A stretch of DNA of 64,000 bases from Streptococcus sp. S784/96/1 (GCF_902729355.1 NZ_CACVCC010000008.1:19907-83906), one strand, 5' to 3'. Positions 1 to 9,684 are shown, counted from the first letter of the stretch. Notes: a model not told the origin generated them from the sequence alone. Translations and numbers: made by a program.

Positions 1-1
1 T

Positions 2-247
2 TTAGCTAGTCAGGGGAAACCTGAGCAGGCTATGGTAGCTGAGCTTTCTAGCTTGATAGGACGGAACGTCAATCCCTACCAAGTTAAATTTGCCATGAGA
101 GACAGTCGTAGCCTGTCACTGTCTTTTCTGAAAAAAGCTGTCGCAACGCTCATTGAATGCGATTATCAGATTAAGACAGGTGTTTATGACAAAGATTATC
201 TCTTTGAAGTGGCATTGTTGAAGATAGCGGGTTTAACGAAAAAATAA
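2..247 (+). CDS. holA: DNA polymerase III delta subunit, C-terminal fragment
   Basis: This is the last 81 codons of a gene that begins before the window; the frame is open from base 2 and ends at TAA. The piece, with motifs such as SSLIGRNVNPYQVKFAMRD and a final ALLKIAGLTKK, fits the C-terminal helical domain of the clamp-loader delta subunit, which opens the sliding clamp during replication. In other streptococci holA normally lies just upstream of sodA, and sodA occurs here about 4.7 kb downstream, so position supports the name. The start cannot be seen. A convincing terminator follows at 277-333. Confidence 0.75.
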   Translation, partial: LASQGKPEQAMVAELSSLIGRNVNPYQVKFAMRDSRSLSLSFLKKAVATLIECDYQIKTGVYDKDYLFEVALLKIAGLTKK

Positions 248-276
248 TACATTAGAAATTGAACAAAATAAAAAGT

Positions 277-333
277 ACTCTGTTGAGATCTTGTGAGAGC
301 TACAAAGCTTATTGCATTTTAACAGAGTTTTTT
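277..333 (+). terminator. terminator after holA
   Basis: ACTCTGTT (277-284) pairs with AACAGAGT (321-328), followed by a T run to 333. The loop is long (about 36 nt), but the position just past holA and the T tail support termination. The stretch from 334 to 539 is AT-rich and shows no gene. Confidence 0.6.
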
Positions 334-539
334 GTTGCTTTTCTTGAAAAAGAAATTTAAAATCTAAAAAATTTTTCTAATTTTTTTCTAAAAATAGCTT
401 TCTGGCAAAATGCTTGCTAGGTGATGTGGTATCTTGAGAGAGTTAGAAATTTCTAGTGATTTTTTGAAGAGGTGCTTAGGTAATATAAAAAACTTGCGAA
501 ACTCTTCATAAAATAATGTCTAATAAAAAGGAGAAACTA

Positions 540-1001
540 ATGTATAAAATCATTAAAATTGAAGACGGTGTTGTTTATGTGGGGAAAAGTTCAGATAGTC
601 AGTTTATTGAAATTTCTCAGAATAATTTTGGTTTTGAACCTGTAGTTGGGGACTACGTAGAATTTTATAAAAATGGGGAAACTTATATTGTTTCGAAAGT
701 TGATCAACTAGCTCAATTTGCTAATTTTCAAGGAGTAGGTGGTCAAAGTGATAAATCGAAAATTGTTGCTGCTATTTTAGCGTTTTTGGGAGCATTTGGC
801 TTTTATGAGTTTTATATTGGAAATACAGGTAAGGGTATTTTACGTGTTCTATTGACGATCGTCGGATCCATTCCTTTTATCTTACCACTGATGGTTTTGA
901 TGAACATAATATGGAATGTGATTAATATGATTCTAGTATTAACGTCAAAACCAGGAAGTAAGTGGCATCAAGATGCTCAAGGTAGAGAATTGAAAGATTA
1001 A
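540..1001 (+). CDS. TM2-domain membrane protein
   Basis: The 153-residue protein has a soluble N-terminal half of about 75 residues and then a TM2 domain: a pair of membrane helices with the signature K-x2-A-x-ILAFLGAFGFYEFYIGNTGKGI, then a second hydrophobic stretch. TM2 proteins are small membrane proteins of unclear role in bacteria. An ATG at 516 is also in frame, but AAGGAG at 528-533 lies 6 nt before the ATG at 540, so I use 540. It is the first gene of a run with three lipoprotein genes and may be co-transcribed with them. The function is not known. Confidence 0.75.
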   Translation: MYKIIKIEDGVVYVGKSSDSQFIEISQNNFGFEPVVGDYVEFYKNGETYIVSKVDQLAQFANFQGVGGQSDKSKIVAAILAFLGAFGFYEFYIGNTGKGILRVLLTIVGSIPFILPLMVLMNIIWNVINMILVLTSKPGSKWHQDAQGRELKD

Positions 1002-1044
1002 TTCTTAGTAAAGAGAAATGTCATAACAATTGAGGAGTTTTGAT

Positions 1045-2148
1045 ATGAAAAAGAGTGTTTTAAGCCTTATTTTATTAAGTTCACTTTTGCTTGTAGCATG
1101 CCAGCAAAAGAGTGAGCCTGAGCTAGGTGAGAAGAAGGAAGTGACTACTTCTGCTGTCAGAGAAGATAAATCAAAATCATCTAGTGAGAACTCTGTGAAC
1201 ACTACAATGGATGAAGAGAAGAACCTAGCGACTTCTTTACTACTGGATCCAAGTACAGTTTCTGAGCAGGAGCTTAATTCATTTGCGAGTACTCCATTTA
1301 AGCTTTCTAGTATGGTGAAAGATGTTGTAGGAACCTATAGAGGAATATCTTATACTAATTCTTTTGCTGGTAATGAGTTATATGAGCTTAGGATAAAAGA
1401 GGATGGAACTTATTTTAAAGTCACTCGACCTTTTATGCCGAAAGATTGGGCTGAAGATAGTAACAAAGTGTATTATCTTGATAATGCGAACACAATGCAA
1501 GTGGTGAATAAAAGTGTTTCAATGGATGGTAAAGACTTTGTGTATGATGATCATTTTTCTGTAGAACAAGGGGTTCTGGTTGAAAAATTTGGTAAACTAC
1601 ACTTTATCTCACTTTACTATAAGGATTTAATTGATTATTACTATAATCAAGATGGATCAATGGATTTAGGAAAATCATTTGTTAGTGCCACAATGGATTT
1701 ACAAGGAATTCCTGACACAGAGAGTCGCTTAGAATCCTATGCGATATCATTATATTCAAATTATGAGAAAGAATTCTTTTTTGAAGAGGATAGTGACTAT
1801 ATCATGGATGGTAAAATCTTTTTTGGAGAAACAGAGTTAACGGAGTCTAATGAAGTGTCCCAGCTTGTATCAGAGGATTTAGATAGACTTGTTACACCAG
1901 ATCATGTGAAGGATATACTCAATAGTCCGAATGGTCTTTTCCAAGTGACTTTACATGGTGGTTGGGATGATTTAAAGGTATCTGAATTTACTGATTATGA
2001 TAAAATCTTTGAAAAAGATGGTGAAAAAGCTAAAGTAAGTTTTTCTATTAGAGATAAGAATTCAGGTGATATATATGTTTATCAACCTGGAAAAGTAAAG
2101 TATGCTGATGACCTAAATGGTACGTTTGTTTTGAGAGATTATAATTAA
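1045..2148 (+). CDS. lipoprotein of unknown function
   Basis: The 367-residue product has a lipoprotein signal peptide (MKKSVLSLILLSSLLLVAC) with lipobox LVAC, so it should be lipid-anchored on the outer face of the membrane. A Ser/Thr/Glu/Lys-rich linker follows (about residues 20-60), then a globular region of about 300 residues that I do not recognise. A TTG at 1030 is in frame, but GAGGAG at 1032-1037 sits 7 nt before the ATG at 1045, which fixes the start. The gap to the next lipoprotein gene is 10 bp, which suggests an operon. Confidence 0.8.
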   Translation: MKKSVLSLILLSSLLLVACQQKSEPELGEKKEVTTSAVREDKSKSSSENSVNTTMDEEKNLATSLLLDPSTVSEQELNSFASTPFKLSSMVKDVVGTYRGISYTNSFAGNELYELRIKEDGTYFKVTRPFMPKDWAEDSNKVYYLDNANTMQVVNKSVSMDGKDFVYDDHFSVEQGVLVEKFGKLHFISLYYKDLIDYYYNQDGSMDLGKSFVSATMDLQGIPDTESRLESYAISLYSNYEKEFFFEEDSDYIMDGKIFFGETELTESNEVSQLVSEDLDRLVTPDHVKDILNSPNGLFQVTLHGGWDDLKVSEFTDYDKIFEKDGEKAKVSFSIRDKNSGDIYVYQPGKVKYADDLNGTFVLRDYN

Positions 2149-2158
2149 GGGATAGCTC

Positions 2159-2602
2159 ATGGATAAAATGAAAAAAATAGTAGTAATGGTAGCGGTATTG
2201 GTTCTTACAAGTTTAACATTAGTCGCATGTGGAAAACCAGACATTAGTGGAAAGTGGTATTCGACAGATAATAGCAACGAGTTTCAAATGTATTTACAAA
2301 TTAAAGATGATAAAGTGACTTTAAATTATGCCTTTGTTAATTACACTAAAGAAGGATTGTTTTCATCTGTTGAAAGTGAAGTGAAATCTGGGAAAATGTT
2401 GACAGGAAAAGTTATATCAGGATCAAAGATAGAGATTACGGAAACCTATCAAGTCGAAGGCGCTAAGGGAAATCCTTTTGATGGAGTAGAGGAGTTCAAT
2501 TATTCACTGTCCAAAGACAAAGAAAGTTTAAGTTTGTCAATTGAGGGAGAAGAAAGTAGTTCCGACTTTGTCAAGAAAAATCCAGTTGCAACTTTGGAAT
2601 GA
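2159..2602 (+). CDS. small lipoprotein
   Basis: The 147-residue product has a lipoprotein signal ending in the lipobox LVAC at Cys24. The mature part begins with a segment (about residues 28-45, containing GKWYS) resembling the start of the beta-barrel found in many small streptococcal lipoproteins. The remainder looks like alternating beta strands. The gene follows the previous one by 10 bp and has an AAGGGA-type ribosome site about 7 nt before its ATG. No specific function can be given; a surface ligand-binding or stress role would be a guess. Confidence 0.75.
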   Translation: MDKMKKIVVMVAVLVLTSLTLVACGKPDISGKWYSTDNSNEFQMYLQIKDDKVTLNYAFVNYTKEGLFSSVESEVKSGKMLTGKVISGSKIEITETYQVEGAKGNPFDGVEEFNYSLSKDKESLSLSIEGEESSSDFVKKNPVATLE

Positions 2603-2639
2603 TATTTTATATGAGAGTAAAGAAAAGGTTATTAATAAA

Positions 2640-3626
2640 ATGAAAAAAATCTTACTAGGTTTAATTTTGATTTCATCGATCACGTTAACAGCATGTCAAA
2701 ACAAGACTAACGAAAAAACATCGGTTTCAAAGGAAAGTAAGGTGACTACAACAACTGAAACGACTGCATCAACTACTGCTACACCAAAGGTTGATGAAAG
2801 TTTGTATCAGACCATTATTGATCAGTATGCTACGGCTATTGGTTCAAACACGGCTAATCAAGAGTTGAACCCTCTAGCTGTGACGTATGCATCGGTGTAT
2901 GACACGGCTACTGGCTATGCCTACCATGATTTTGATAAAAATGGGATTCGGGAGTTAGTCATAGGATTTTTACCAAGTAAAATAATACCTGCTCATACAG
3001 TTACGGACATTTATACGATAACAAAAGACAATCAGTTGGTTCGTGTGACTTCAAAAGAATTAAATCTTGATATGATTGGGGAACGGATGACGCTTTGGCC
3101 GTTGGCTGATGGTAATTTTATATATGGCGGAAGTTCTGGGGATGGTTATCGTTGGTCAGCGACTGGGGATAAATTGGAGAAAATCGATACTCCAACATCA
3201 ACAGAAAGATTTGATCTTTCTAGTCTTGAATGGGCATCTGTTATCAAAGAAGCAGAACCACAAGTAGAAGTTGATTCATCTGTGGATGTAAATGCTTTGG
3301 TAGCTGGCGATTATGCTAGTCTTGCTGGCACATGGACAAATGCGAAGGGAGATGTCCTTGTCATTGATACCAGAGGCAATGTGACGAATAAAGAGTCTAA
3401 CCGAATTGAAGTTAGAACCATTTCAGAGAATGGGCAAGCTTCTGGTAGCTATATTGCAGGGATGACAGGCGCAAATATCAGTATTTTTCCAGTTGGTGTA
3501 TCTTTGACGAATTTTGCTAATCCAGAAGAAGTTGATATTAGTGATACATCTAAAGACAGAATTTTTATTACACAATCATTTAGGACACCTGAAGAAGCCG
3601 CAAATGAGATGTATTACCGTCAATAG
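2640..3626 (+). CDS. lipoprotein, DUF6287-like C-terminal domain
   Basis: The 328-residue product begins with MKKILLGLILISSITLTAC, a lipoprotein signal with lipobox LTAC. A Thr/Ser/Lys linker (residues about 25-50) is followed by a domain of about 150 residues. A C-terminal domain starts near residue 225 with YASLAGTWTNAKGDVLVID, which resembles the DUF6287 domain of streptococcal lipoproteins (from memory of the family). An open frame extends upstream to 2541, overlapping the previous gene, but the signal peptide fixes the start at 2640. It ends the run of surface genes; a terminator follows. Confidence 0.75.
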   Translation: MKKILLGLILISSITLTACQNKTNEKTSVSKESKVTTTTETTASTTATPKVDESLYQTIIDQYATAIGSNTANQELNPLAVTYASVYDTATGYAYHDFDKNGIRELVIGFLPSKIIPAHTVTDIYTITKDNQLVRVTSKELNLDMIGERMTLWPLADGNFIYGGSSGDGYRWSATGDKLEKIDTPTSTERFDLSSLEWASVIKEAEPQVEVDSSVDVNALVAGDYASLAGTWTNAKGDVLVIDTRGNVTNKESNRIEVRTISENGQASGSYIAGMTGANISIFPVGVSLTNFANPEEVDISDTSKDRIFITQSFRTPEEAANEMYYRQ

Positions 3627-3654
3627 TGGATTAGTATAGTATTCATATCAATAA

Positions 3655-3688
3655 AAGCATCCGTGTCGAGAAGATTCGGATGTTTTTA
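3655..3688 (+). terminator. terminator after the lipoprotein run
   Basis: CATCCG (3658-3663) pairs with CGGATG (3677-3682), and T bases run to 3687. Confidence 0.7.
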
Positions 3689-3756
3689 GGAGTGATAATC
3701 TATCCTTTATCTGATTTATTTTAGAATTAGGTTAGAATAATAGAAATGGAGGTATT

Positions 3757-4839
3757 ATGCTTCAAAAAGATAATAGTGGCAAGAGACAGATGACAATGCT
3801 ACTTCAGTTATTAGATGGTCAACAGTTAAATAAAAAAGAGTTGGAATTAATGTTTGGTGTGTCACCTCGTACCATTCAAAATGACATTGCCCAAATTAAG
3901 CAAGTTTTGGAAGAATGTATTTCACAGCGCTATGATTTATTACTTGGAAGTAGTAATTTAATAGATTCCCTTACTGATCGCTTTCAAGTTCAACTGAGAA
4001 AGTCGGGGGAAGGAGGGCAATATTTTGTTAAAGAAAATATTGCTAAACTATCAAGCTTCGGCAATTTATTATCTGCCAATGAAAGCTTTGCTATTTTAAA
4101 AATTCTCCTTGAAAGTCGTGCATTATCAAATGATGAAATGTTTGGTCTAATTGACAGTATTGTTCAGATTGGTGACAATAATGAATACTTGAAAAATAGT
4201 ATTTTGAATGAGCGATTTCACTATAAAGGTGTTCCAGACTCTCCGTTACTTGAAATACTAGGGATGATTAATGATGCTATTGAACAGCAATTAGAGATTA
4301 GTTTTGATTATACGAAGAATTTTGTAACTCATCATTTTAAGAAACTTCCAGAACAATTATATTTTCAAGATTTGTATTTTTATATGGTTTCTGATCATCA
4401 TACTAGTCAAGATGACCGTGATTTAACAAATTTAAATAAGTTTCGTGTTAATAATATGAAAAATATTCAGCTTCATGGTAAGAGAAGAAAGCTAGATTAT
4501 AACAATCGCTTTCAAGCGGGTATTCTTCGTAATAACACGGGCGTGTGGGGGTATTTTGGGAAACCGATTACGTTGAGTATTGAATTTTACTATGATCCAG
4601 TCTATGTGCTGGACCGTTTCCCAGGTGCTAAAATCATTTCGCAACATTTTGATGATGATCGACAACAGGTTGTGAGTCGTATTGATATAGCAACAAATGA
4701 TGGTTATGGTGTCAAAATGTGGCTTCTGATGCAGTCTGATCAATTGAAAATTTTGTCTCCAAAGTCAGTTAGAGATTACGTAATCCAGAGCGCTCGTAAT
4801 ATGCTAAATTATTACTCAGAAGATTTAGAAAAGAAGTGA
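3757..4839 (+). CDS. WYL-domain transcriptional regulator
   Basis: The 360-residue protein has an N-terminal helix-turn-helix of the HTH_11 (YafY-like) type: the stretch KKELELMFGVSPRTIQNDIA lies near residues 26-46. A WYL-type domain follows from about residue 180 (ISFDYTKN, then LYFYMVSDHH), and a C-terminal extension ends in a helix. WYL regulators usually sense a small ligand or nucleic acid. TGGAGGT lies 4 nt before the ATG. It stands alone between the lipoprotein run and sodA. Its targets cannot be told from sequence; the preceding lipoprotein operon is the nearest candidate. Confidence 0.8.
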   Translation: MLQKDNSGKRQMTMLLQLLDGQQLNKKELELMFGVSPRTIQNDIAQIKQVLEECISQRYDLLLGSSNLIDSLTDRFQVQLRKSGEGGQYFVKENIAKLSSFGNLLSANESFAILKILLESRALSNDEMFGLIDSIVQIGDNNEYLKNSILNERFHYKGVPDSPLLEILGMINDAIEQQLEISFDYTKNFVTHHFKKLPEQLYFQDLYFYMVSDHHTSQDDRDLTNLNKFRVNNMKNIQLHGKRRKLDYNNRFQAGILRNNTGVWGYFGKPITLSIEFYYDPVYVLDRFPGAKIISQHFDDDRQQVVSRIDIATNDGYGVKMWLLMQSDQLKILSPKSVRDYVIQSARNMLNYYSEDLEKK

Positions 4840-4848
4840 GCAAATCAG

Positions 4849-4877
4849 TTGAAAGCTCTGCCATTTTCCTATAAAAT
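4849..4877 (+). promoter_or_regulatory. probable sodA promoter
   Basis: TTGAAA at 4849-4854 and TAAAAT at 4872-4877 are spaced by 17 bp, 33 bp upstream of the sodA ATG. Confidence 0.6.
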
Positions 4878-4909
4878 GAGACTAGAAAAACGAAATGAGG
4901 AATTTAATC

Positions 4910-5515
4910 ATGGCAATTATTTTACCAGATTTACCATACGCTTACGATGCACTTGAGCCAGTTATTGATGCTGAAACAATGACCCTTCACCACGATAAAC
5001 ACCACGCAACTTACGTGGCAAATGTGAATGCTGCGCTTGAAAAACACCCTGAAATCGGTGAAGATTTAGTGGCGCTCTTGTCAGATGTTGAGTCAATTCC
5101 AGCAGACATTCGTCAAGCAGTTATCAACAACGGTGGTGGTCACTTAAATCACGCTCTTTTCTGGGAACTCCTTTCACCAGAAAAAACAGAAATCACAGCA
5201 GAAGTAGCAACAGCTATTGATGAAGCCTTTGGTTCATTTGACGCTTTCAAAGAGGCGTTCACAGTAGCAGCAACAACACGCTTTGGTTCAGGATGGGCTT
5301 TCCTTGTTGTCAATGCAGAAGGTAAACTTGAAGTAGTATCAACACCAAATCAAGAAACACCAATTATGGATGGCAAACAACCAATCTTAGCACTTGACGT
5401 TTGGGAACATGCTTATTACCTCAACTACCGTAACGTACGTCCAAACTACATCAAAGCATTCTTTGAAATCATCAACTGGAATAAAGTTGATGAACTCTAT
5501 AAAGCAGCAAAATAA
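4910..5515 (+). CDS. sodA: manganese/iron superoxide dismutase
   Basis: The 201-residue enzyme converts superoxide to hydrogen peroxide and oxygen in the cytoplasm. The metal ligands are visible: an N-terminal His in [12 protein letters not shown], a second in [14 protein letters not shown], and Asp and His in [12 protein letters not shown]. The length is typical of the family. An ATG at 4895 is in frame, but TGAGGA precedes the ATG at 4910 with better spacing, and [16 protein letters not shown] is the usual N-terminus. The gene is monocistronic, with its own promoter. A degenerate echo of its 3' end lies downstream at 5604-5672. Confidence 0.95.
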   Translation: MAIILPDLPYAYDALEPVIDAETMTLHHDKHHATYVANVNAALEKHPEIGEDLVALLSDVESIPADIRQAVINNGGGHLNHALFWELLSPEKTEITAEVATAIDEAFGSFDAFKEAFTVAATTRFGSGWAFLVVNAEGKLEVVSTPNQETPIMDGKQPILALDVWEHAYYLNYRNVRPNYIKAFFEIINWNKVDELYKAAK

Positions 5516-5603
5516 TTGGCGATGCTTTTCAAGTAAGACGATAATTCTTTCTTGAAAAGTTAGTAAGTCCTCTAGAAAAGTCTCATAGGACTTTTCGCGT
5601 GAC

Positions 5604-5672
5604 ATCGAGCGCTTCTCCGATGGAGCTGAGGAGTGGAATAAAGTAACTGAATTGTACGCAGTAACTAGATAA
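5604..5672 (+). pseudogene. scar resembling the 3' end of sodA
   Basis: Read in frame, this stretch gives IERFSDGAEEWNKVTELYAVTR and a stop. The part WNKVTELY matches WNKVDELY at the end of the intact SodA, and 11 bases (TGGAATAAAGT) are identical. There is no start or ribosome site. It is most simply a leftover C-terminus of a second or replaced sodA allele. Confidence 0.5.
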
Positions 5673-5679
5673 TACTGAG

Positions 5680-5706
5680 AGAACTGGCTTTGGTCGGTTC
5701 TTTTTT
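5680..5706 (+). terminator. terminator downstream of sodA
   Basis: AGAACTG (5680-5686) pairs with CGGTTCT (5695-5701, one G-U pair), followed by T bases to 5706. A weaker stem (AAGTCCT 5565-5571 with AGGACTT 5587-5593) lies closer to sodA. Confidence 0.65.
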
Positions 5707-5740
5707 GATGTTATTATTAGAGACTTCTTCAAATTTGGTT

Positions 5741-5746
5741 TATAAT
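5741..5746 (+). promoter_or_regulatory. -10 element abutting a start codon
   Basis: TATAAT ends only 5 nt before the ATG at 5752 and no ribosome site lies between, so the mRNA may be leaderless. The -35 is weak. Confidence 0.4.
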
Positions 5747-5751
5747 GACCA

Positions 5752-7019
5752 ATGGATATGAAAAAAGAAAATAGATGTCGTTCTGATCAACGACACAGAA
5801 AACGAGGATTTTCAGATTATTTGAAAACTGTTGTAAAAAATATTAAGAGACGTAGGCGGAGAAATCAAAGAAAATCTGGAGTTATTGCAGACTTGAGAAT
5901 TCCTAAGGTAAGAGTTACTCAGCTTTTAATTGTATTTTGGCTACTTATTATACCTTTTTTACTTTGGAGGTTTCCCCTAAAGATGAATAGGAAAGAATCT
6001 CAGTTTTTCGCGTATCATGCTAAAGAGGAGGAGGTAGCTCTGATAAATCTGGATATTAAGGAAGTTATCGTGACTCCAACTTTTAAAAGTATGGAAGCAA
6101 AAGAAGCTGTTATAGCTGAAGATTTGCCTTATATGTATTCATTGGGATTGTATTATGATTACAGCCACCTCAGTTTAGAAGAAACGATTAAAACGTTTTT
6201 ATCTGAACAGGGGCTAGATGCTTCTCAAGTTGCGTTCTCTTATAAGTTGCGTTCTCTTATAAGAATTTGAATACAAATGAGACATTTTCATTGAATGATA
6301 CTCAGCCTATGACTGCAGGCTCTACTTATAAGTTGCCACTTGGAATGTTGATTATTGATGAGGTTGAAGCTGGACGTCTTGATATGGCTGAGGAAGTGTC
6401 TTATACAACTATTAACAATATCACTGAGGCGCCTGATTACCCTCTTTACTTAACTGGCTTTGGGGAAACGATGAATTGGACACAGATTCTTGATAATGCC
6501 CTCATTCATTCTGAAAATACGCCAGCTTATATTATGGCTGATCGTTTGGGAGGGTTTCATGACGCCTATCAAAAAATATCAACATTTGGTCAATCAAAGG
6601 GAGATATTAAGACCATTGACTATGAAGGAGGTAATAAGACGACCAGTGCTTACTACATACAGGTACTTGATTATCTATGGCAACATAAGGAAAAGTATGC
6701 GCCAATCATTGCTCGATTAGATGCTTCTTTCTCGGGTCAATGGTATGAGCAATATGTTCACTCAGTGCGCATTTCTCAAAAACCAGTTTTTTCTCAGGAA
6801 GCTTTGAATGTGAATGCTATCGTAGAAGAAGAGATTCCTTATATTATTTCGGTTTATACAGCAGGATTTGGTGGAAGCAATGAAAATACAGTAGAGATGA
6901 GTGGGTATGGTCACTATCAATTAGCCTGTCTAGCATATGTCATTAACGAATGGCATAGAGTTAATATGAATCCAGAAAAAGAAATTCCTAAAGTGGAGAT
7001 AACACTAGAAAATAATTGA
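5752..7019 (+). pseudogene. membrane-anchored beta-lactamase-fold serine hydrolase, frameshifted
   Basis: Two open frames make one protein. The first (5752-6270) has a very basic cytoplasmic N-terminus with an RRRRR run, one membrane helix near residues 60-75 and an extracytoplasmic stretch ending in SQVAFSYK. The second (from about 6263 to 7019) continues NLNTNETFSLND and carries the class A beta-lactamase/PBP-fold motif STYK (catalytic Ser and Lys) and HSENTPAYI in the place of the SDN motif. The frames are split by an exact tandem copy of GTTGCGTTCTCTTATAA (6229-6245 and 6246-6262). Removing one copy restores a single frame of about 416 residues. Family members are cell-surface serine hydrolases; the substrate is not known. 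As it stands, the catalytic half is out of frame. Confidence 0.8.
6229..6262 (+). repeat. 17-bp perfect tandem duplication
   Basis: GTTGCGTTCTCTTATAA occurs twice with no bases between and causes the frameshift in the serine hydrolase gene. The 17-bp gain shifts the frame, and loss by slipped-strand replication or recombination would revert it. Confidence 0.9.
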
Positions 7020-7043
7020 TTTTTGGTGATGGGAACTAACTAG

Positions 7044-7071
7044 GAGGTTGCTTTTGCAGTCTCTTTTTTTT
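7044..7071 (+). terminator. terminator after the serine hydrolase
   Basis: GAGGTTGC (7044-7051) pairs with GCAGTCTC (7056-7063) around a TTTT loop, with T bases to 7071. Confidence 0.75.
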
Positions 7072-7099
7072 GATTTTATGTGCAGCTCTAGCCTTTATC

Positions 7100-7128
7100 T
7101 TGAAAAATACCCTTATAAAAGGTAAAAT
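7100..7128 (+). promoter_or_regulatory. probable murD promoter
   Basis: TTGAAA (7100-7105) and TAAAAT (7123-7128) are spaced by 17 bp, ahead of murD-murG-divIB. Confidence 0.55.
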
Positions 7129-7165
7129 AAATAGGATATAAATGATAGAATGGACTTGTTGTGGC

Positions 7166-8530
7166 ATGAAACAGATCACAGATTTTAAAAATAAAAAAGT
7201 ACTTGTATTAGGTTTAGCACGATCAGGAGAAGCAGCAGCACGGCTTTTAGCAAGTCTTGGAGCTATTGTGACGGTTAATGATGGCAAACCATTCAATGAA
7301 AATCCATCAGCACAGGCTCTCCTTGAAGAAGGAATTAAGGTTGTTTGTGGCAGCCATCCTATCGAACTTTTGGATGAAAATTTTGAAGTCATGGTAAAAA
7401 ATCCAGGGATTCGTTACGATAACCCAATGGTGGCTCGTGCACTTGAAAAAGGTATTCCAGTGTGGACTGAGGTTGAACTAGCTTACCTTATTTCGGAGGC
7501 GCAGATTGTTGCTATTACAGGTTCAAATGGTAAGACAACAACAACAACAATGATTGCTGAGGTGTTTAATCATGGTGGAAAGTCTGCACTTTTATCTGGA
7601 AATATTGGGTTTCCAGCCTCTGAAGTAGCAGTTACTGCCACAGCAAAAGATACCCTTATTATGGAGTTATCTTCCTTCCAACTTATGGGCATCAATAATT
7701 TTCATCCTCATATTGCGTTGATTACTAATTTGATGCCGACACACATTGACTATCATGGTGATTTTGATGCTTATGTTGAAGCAAAGTGGAACATGCAAAA
7801 TCGCATGACCGAAGAAGATTTTGTTGTTCTTAATTTTAATCAAGACTTGGCTAAAGAGCTAGCGCAAAAAACACAGGCTATAGTTGTCCCATTTTCAACG
7901 ACAGAAAAAGTAGATGGTGCATATCTTTATGATGAGACACTTTATTATAAAAATGAGGCAATCATGTTAGCAGCTGAAATCGGTGTTCCTGGTTCGCATA
8001 ATGTGGAAAATGCCCTAGCAACTATTGCTGTGGCTAAATTATCGGGCATTTCAAATCAAGTTATCAAAGAAGCTCTTGTGTCCTTTGGGGGTGTCAAACA
8101 CCGTCTTCAATATGTTGGAGAAATTCAAGGGGTTAAATTTTATAACGATTCGAAATCAACTAATATTTTAGCCACACAAAAAGCTCTGTCTGGTTTTGAT
8201 AATGCCAAAACAATATTAATTGCAGGAGGCTTGGATCGTGGTAATGAATTTGATGAACTTGTCCCTGATATTGAGGGACTTAAGTTGCTGGTTGTTCTTG
8301 GAGAATCAGCAACTCGTGTTAAAAGAGCAGCTCAAAAAGCAGGTGTAAGGACGCTTGACGCTAAAGACATAGCTGATGCTACTCGAATCGCCTTTGAACA
8401 AGCGCAAGCAGGTGAGTTTGTTCTCCTTAGTCCAGCAAATGCAAGCTGGGATATGTATAAAAATTTTGAAGTACGTGGCGATGAGTTTATCGCTAGCTTT
8501 GAAGAATTAACCTTAAACAATAGCAGATAA
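7166..8530 (+). CDS. murD: UDP-N-acetylmuramoylalanine--D-glutamate ligase
   Basis: MurD adds D-glutamate to UDP-MurNAc-L-Ala in the cytoplasm during peptidoglycan precursor synthesis. The 454-residue protein shows an N-terminal UDP-binding motif ([17 protein letters not shown]), the Mur-ligase ATP loop [13 protein letters not shown] near residue 115, and the C-terminal segment [19 protein letters not shown]. An upstream in-frame ATG at 7142 exists; [16 protein letters not shown] is the usual N-terminus, so 7166 is preferred although its ribosome site is weak. It heads the division and wall gene set murD-murG-divIB. Confidence 0.93.
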   Translation: MKQITDFKNKKVLVLGLARSGEAAARLLASLGAIVTVNDGKPFNENPSAQALLEEGIKVVCGSHPIELLDENFEVMVKNPGIRYDNPMVARALEKGIPVWTEVELAYLISEAQIVAITGSNGKTTTTTMIAEVFNHGGKSALLSGNIGFPASEVAVTATAKDTLIMELSSFQLMGINNFHPHIALITNLMPTHIDYHGDFDAYVEAKWNMQNRMTEEDFVVLNFNQDLAKELAQKTQAIVVPFSTTEKVDGAYLYDETLYYKNEAIMLAAEIGVPGSHNVENALATIAVAKLSGISNQVIKEALVSFGGVKHRLQYVGEIQGVKFYNDSKSTNILATQKALSGFDNAKTILIAGGLDRGNEFDELVPDIEGLKLLVVLGESATRVKRAAQKAGVRTLDAKDIADATRIAFEQAQAGEFVLLSPANASWDMYKNFEVRGDEFIASFEELTLNNSR

Positions 8531-8619
8531 TTAAAAATGGTAAAATAACACGTTTTCTTGCAAGTGTAGAGAGCGGTTAGGTTAATGCTCTTTAGGTGGT
8601 AGGAAGGCAAAGAAAAAAT

Positions 8620-9684
8620 ATGATGGCAAAAAAAATTGTATTTACTGGTGGCGGGACAGTTGGTCATGTTACACTTAATCTTATTTTAATTCCTAAGTTT
8701 ATCGAAGACGGGTGGGAAGTTCACTATATTGGTGATAAAAATGGCATTGAGCACAAAGAAATTGAAAAATTAGGTCTTAATGTAACGTTCCATTCGATTG
8801 CAACAGGAAAACTTCGTCGCTATTTTTCATGGCAAAATATACTAGATATTTTTAAGGTTGCTTGGGGAGTCTTACAGTCATTTATTATCTTAGCTAGGAT
8901 AAGACCACAGGCACTTTTCTCTAAAGGAGGATTTGTATCTGTTCCCCCCGTTGTAGCGGCTAAGAGTTTGCGTATTCCGGTATTTATTCACGAATCAGAT
9001 TTATCTATGGGGTTGGCCAATAAAATTGCTTATAAATTTGCGACGACAATGTACACCACTTTTGAACAGGCAGAAGGGCTTGTTAAAACACAACATGTTG
9101 GTGCAATTACTAAAGTCGGTAAGGCTAAACCATTTGAACAGGGACAGCTTGACCAGATTAAAGAACAATTTGATACTGGTAAAATAACCTTGTTATTTAT
9201 TGGTGGGTCAGCAGGTGCTAGAGTTTTTAATGAGTTTATCAACCAGCATGATTTGACAAATGATTTTAATATCATCAATATTTCTGGAGATGAAAGCCTT
9301 AATACCTTATCACAAAATTTGTATCGTATCCATTATGTAACGGATTTATATCAACCTTTGATGGATTTGGCTGATGTAGTTGTCACGCGTGGAGGCTCAA
9401 ATACCATATTTGAATTGGTTGCCATGCAAAAACTTCATGTGATTGTACCGCTTGGAAAAGATGCTTCACGCGGTGATCAGCTGGAAAATGCGGCATATTT
9501 TGTGGAAAAAGGCTACGCTGAACAATTACTTGAGTCTGACTTAACAGTAGATAACTTAAAAGAGAAAGTTGCTCTGCTATTGTCTCAAAAAGAAAACTAT
9601 CAAGAGGCTATGGCAAATTCAAAAGAAATTACCTCTCCAGAAGATTTCTATACAGTCTTGAGTAATGCCGTTGAAGGGAAGTAA
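8620..9684 (+). CDS. murG: UDP-GlcNAc transferase forming lipid II
   Basis: MurG transfers GlcNAc from UDP-GlcNAc to lipid I on the inner membrane face, giving lipid II. The 354-residue length fits. The N-terminal glycine-rich loop ([14 protein letters not shown]), [16 protein letters not shown] in the middle, and the nucleotide-sugar segment [17 protein letters not shown] with [14 protein letters not shown] are visible. The frame opens upstream at a GTG (8596), but AGGAAGG at 8601-8607 and the family N-terminus favour the ATG at 8620 (or 8623). The stop is directly followed by the divIB start. Confidence 0.93.
   Translation: MMAKKIVFTGGGTVGHVTLNLILIPKFIEDGWEVHYIGDKNGIEHKEIEKLGLNVTFHSIATGKLRRYFSWQNILDIFKVAWGVLQSFIILARIRPQALFSKGGFVSVPPVVAAKSLRIPVFIHESDLSMGLANKIAYKFATTMYTTFEQAEGLVKTQHVGAITKVGKAKPFEQGQLDQIKEQFDTGKITLLFIGGSAGARVFNEFINQHDLTNDFNIINISGDESLNTLSQNLYRIHYVTDLYQPLMDLADVVVTRGGSNTIFELVAMQKLHVIVPLGKDASRGDQLENAAYFVEKGYAEQLLESDLTVDNLKEKVALLLSQKENYQEAMANSKEITSPEDFYTVLSNAVEGK

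Noticed and set aside
2541..2639. N-terminal extension of the third lipoprotein
   Set aside because: It overlaps the preceding gene and would bury the lipoprotein signal peptide that starts at 2640.
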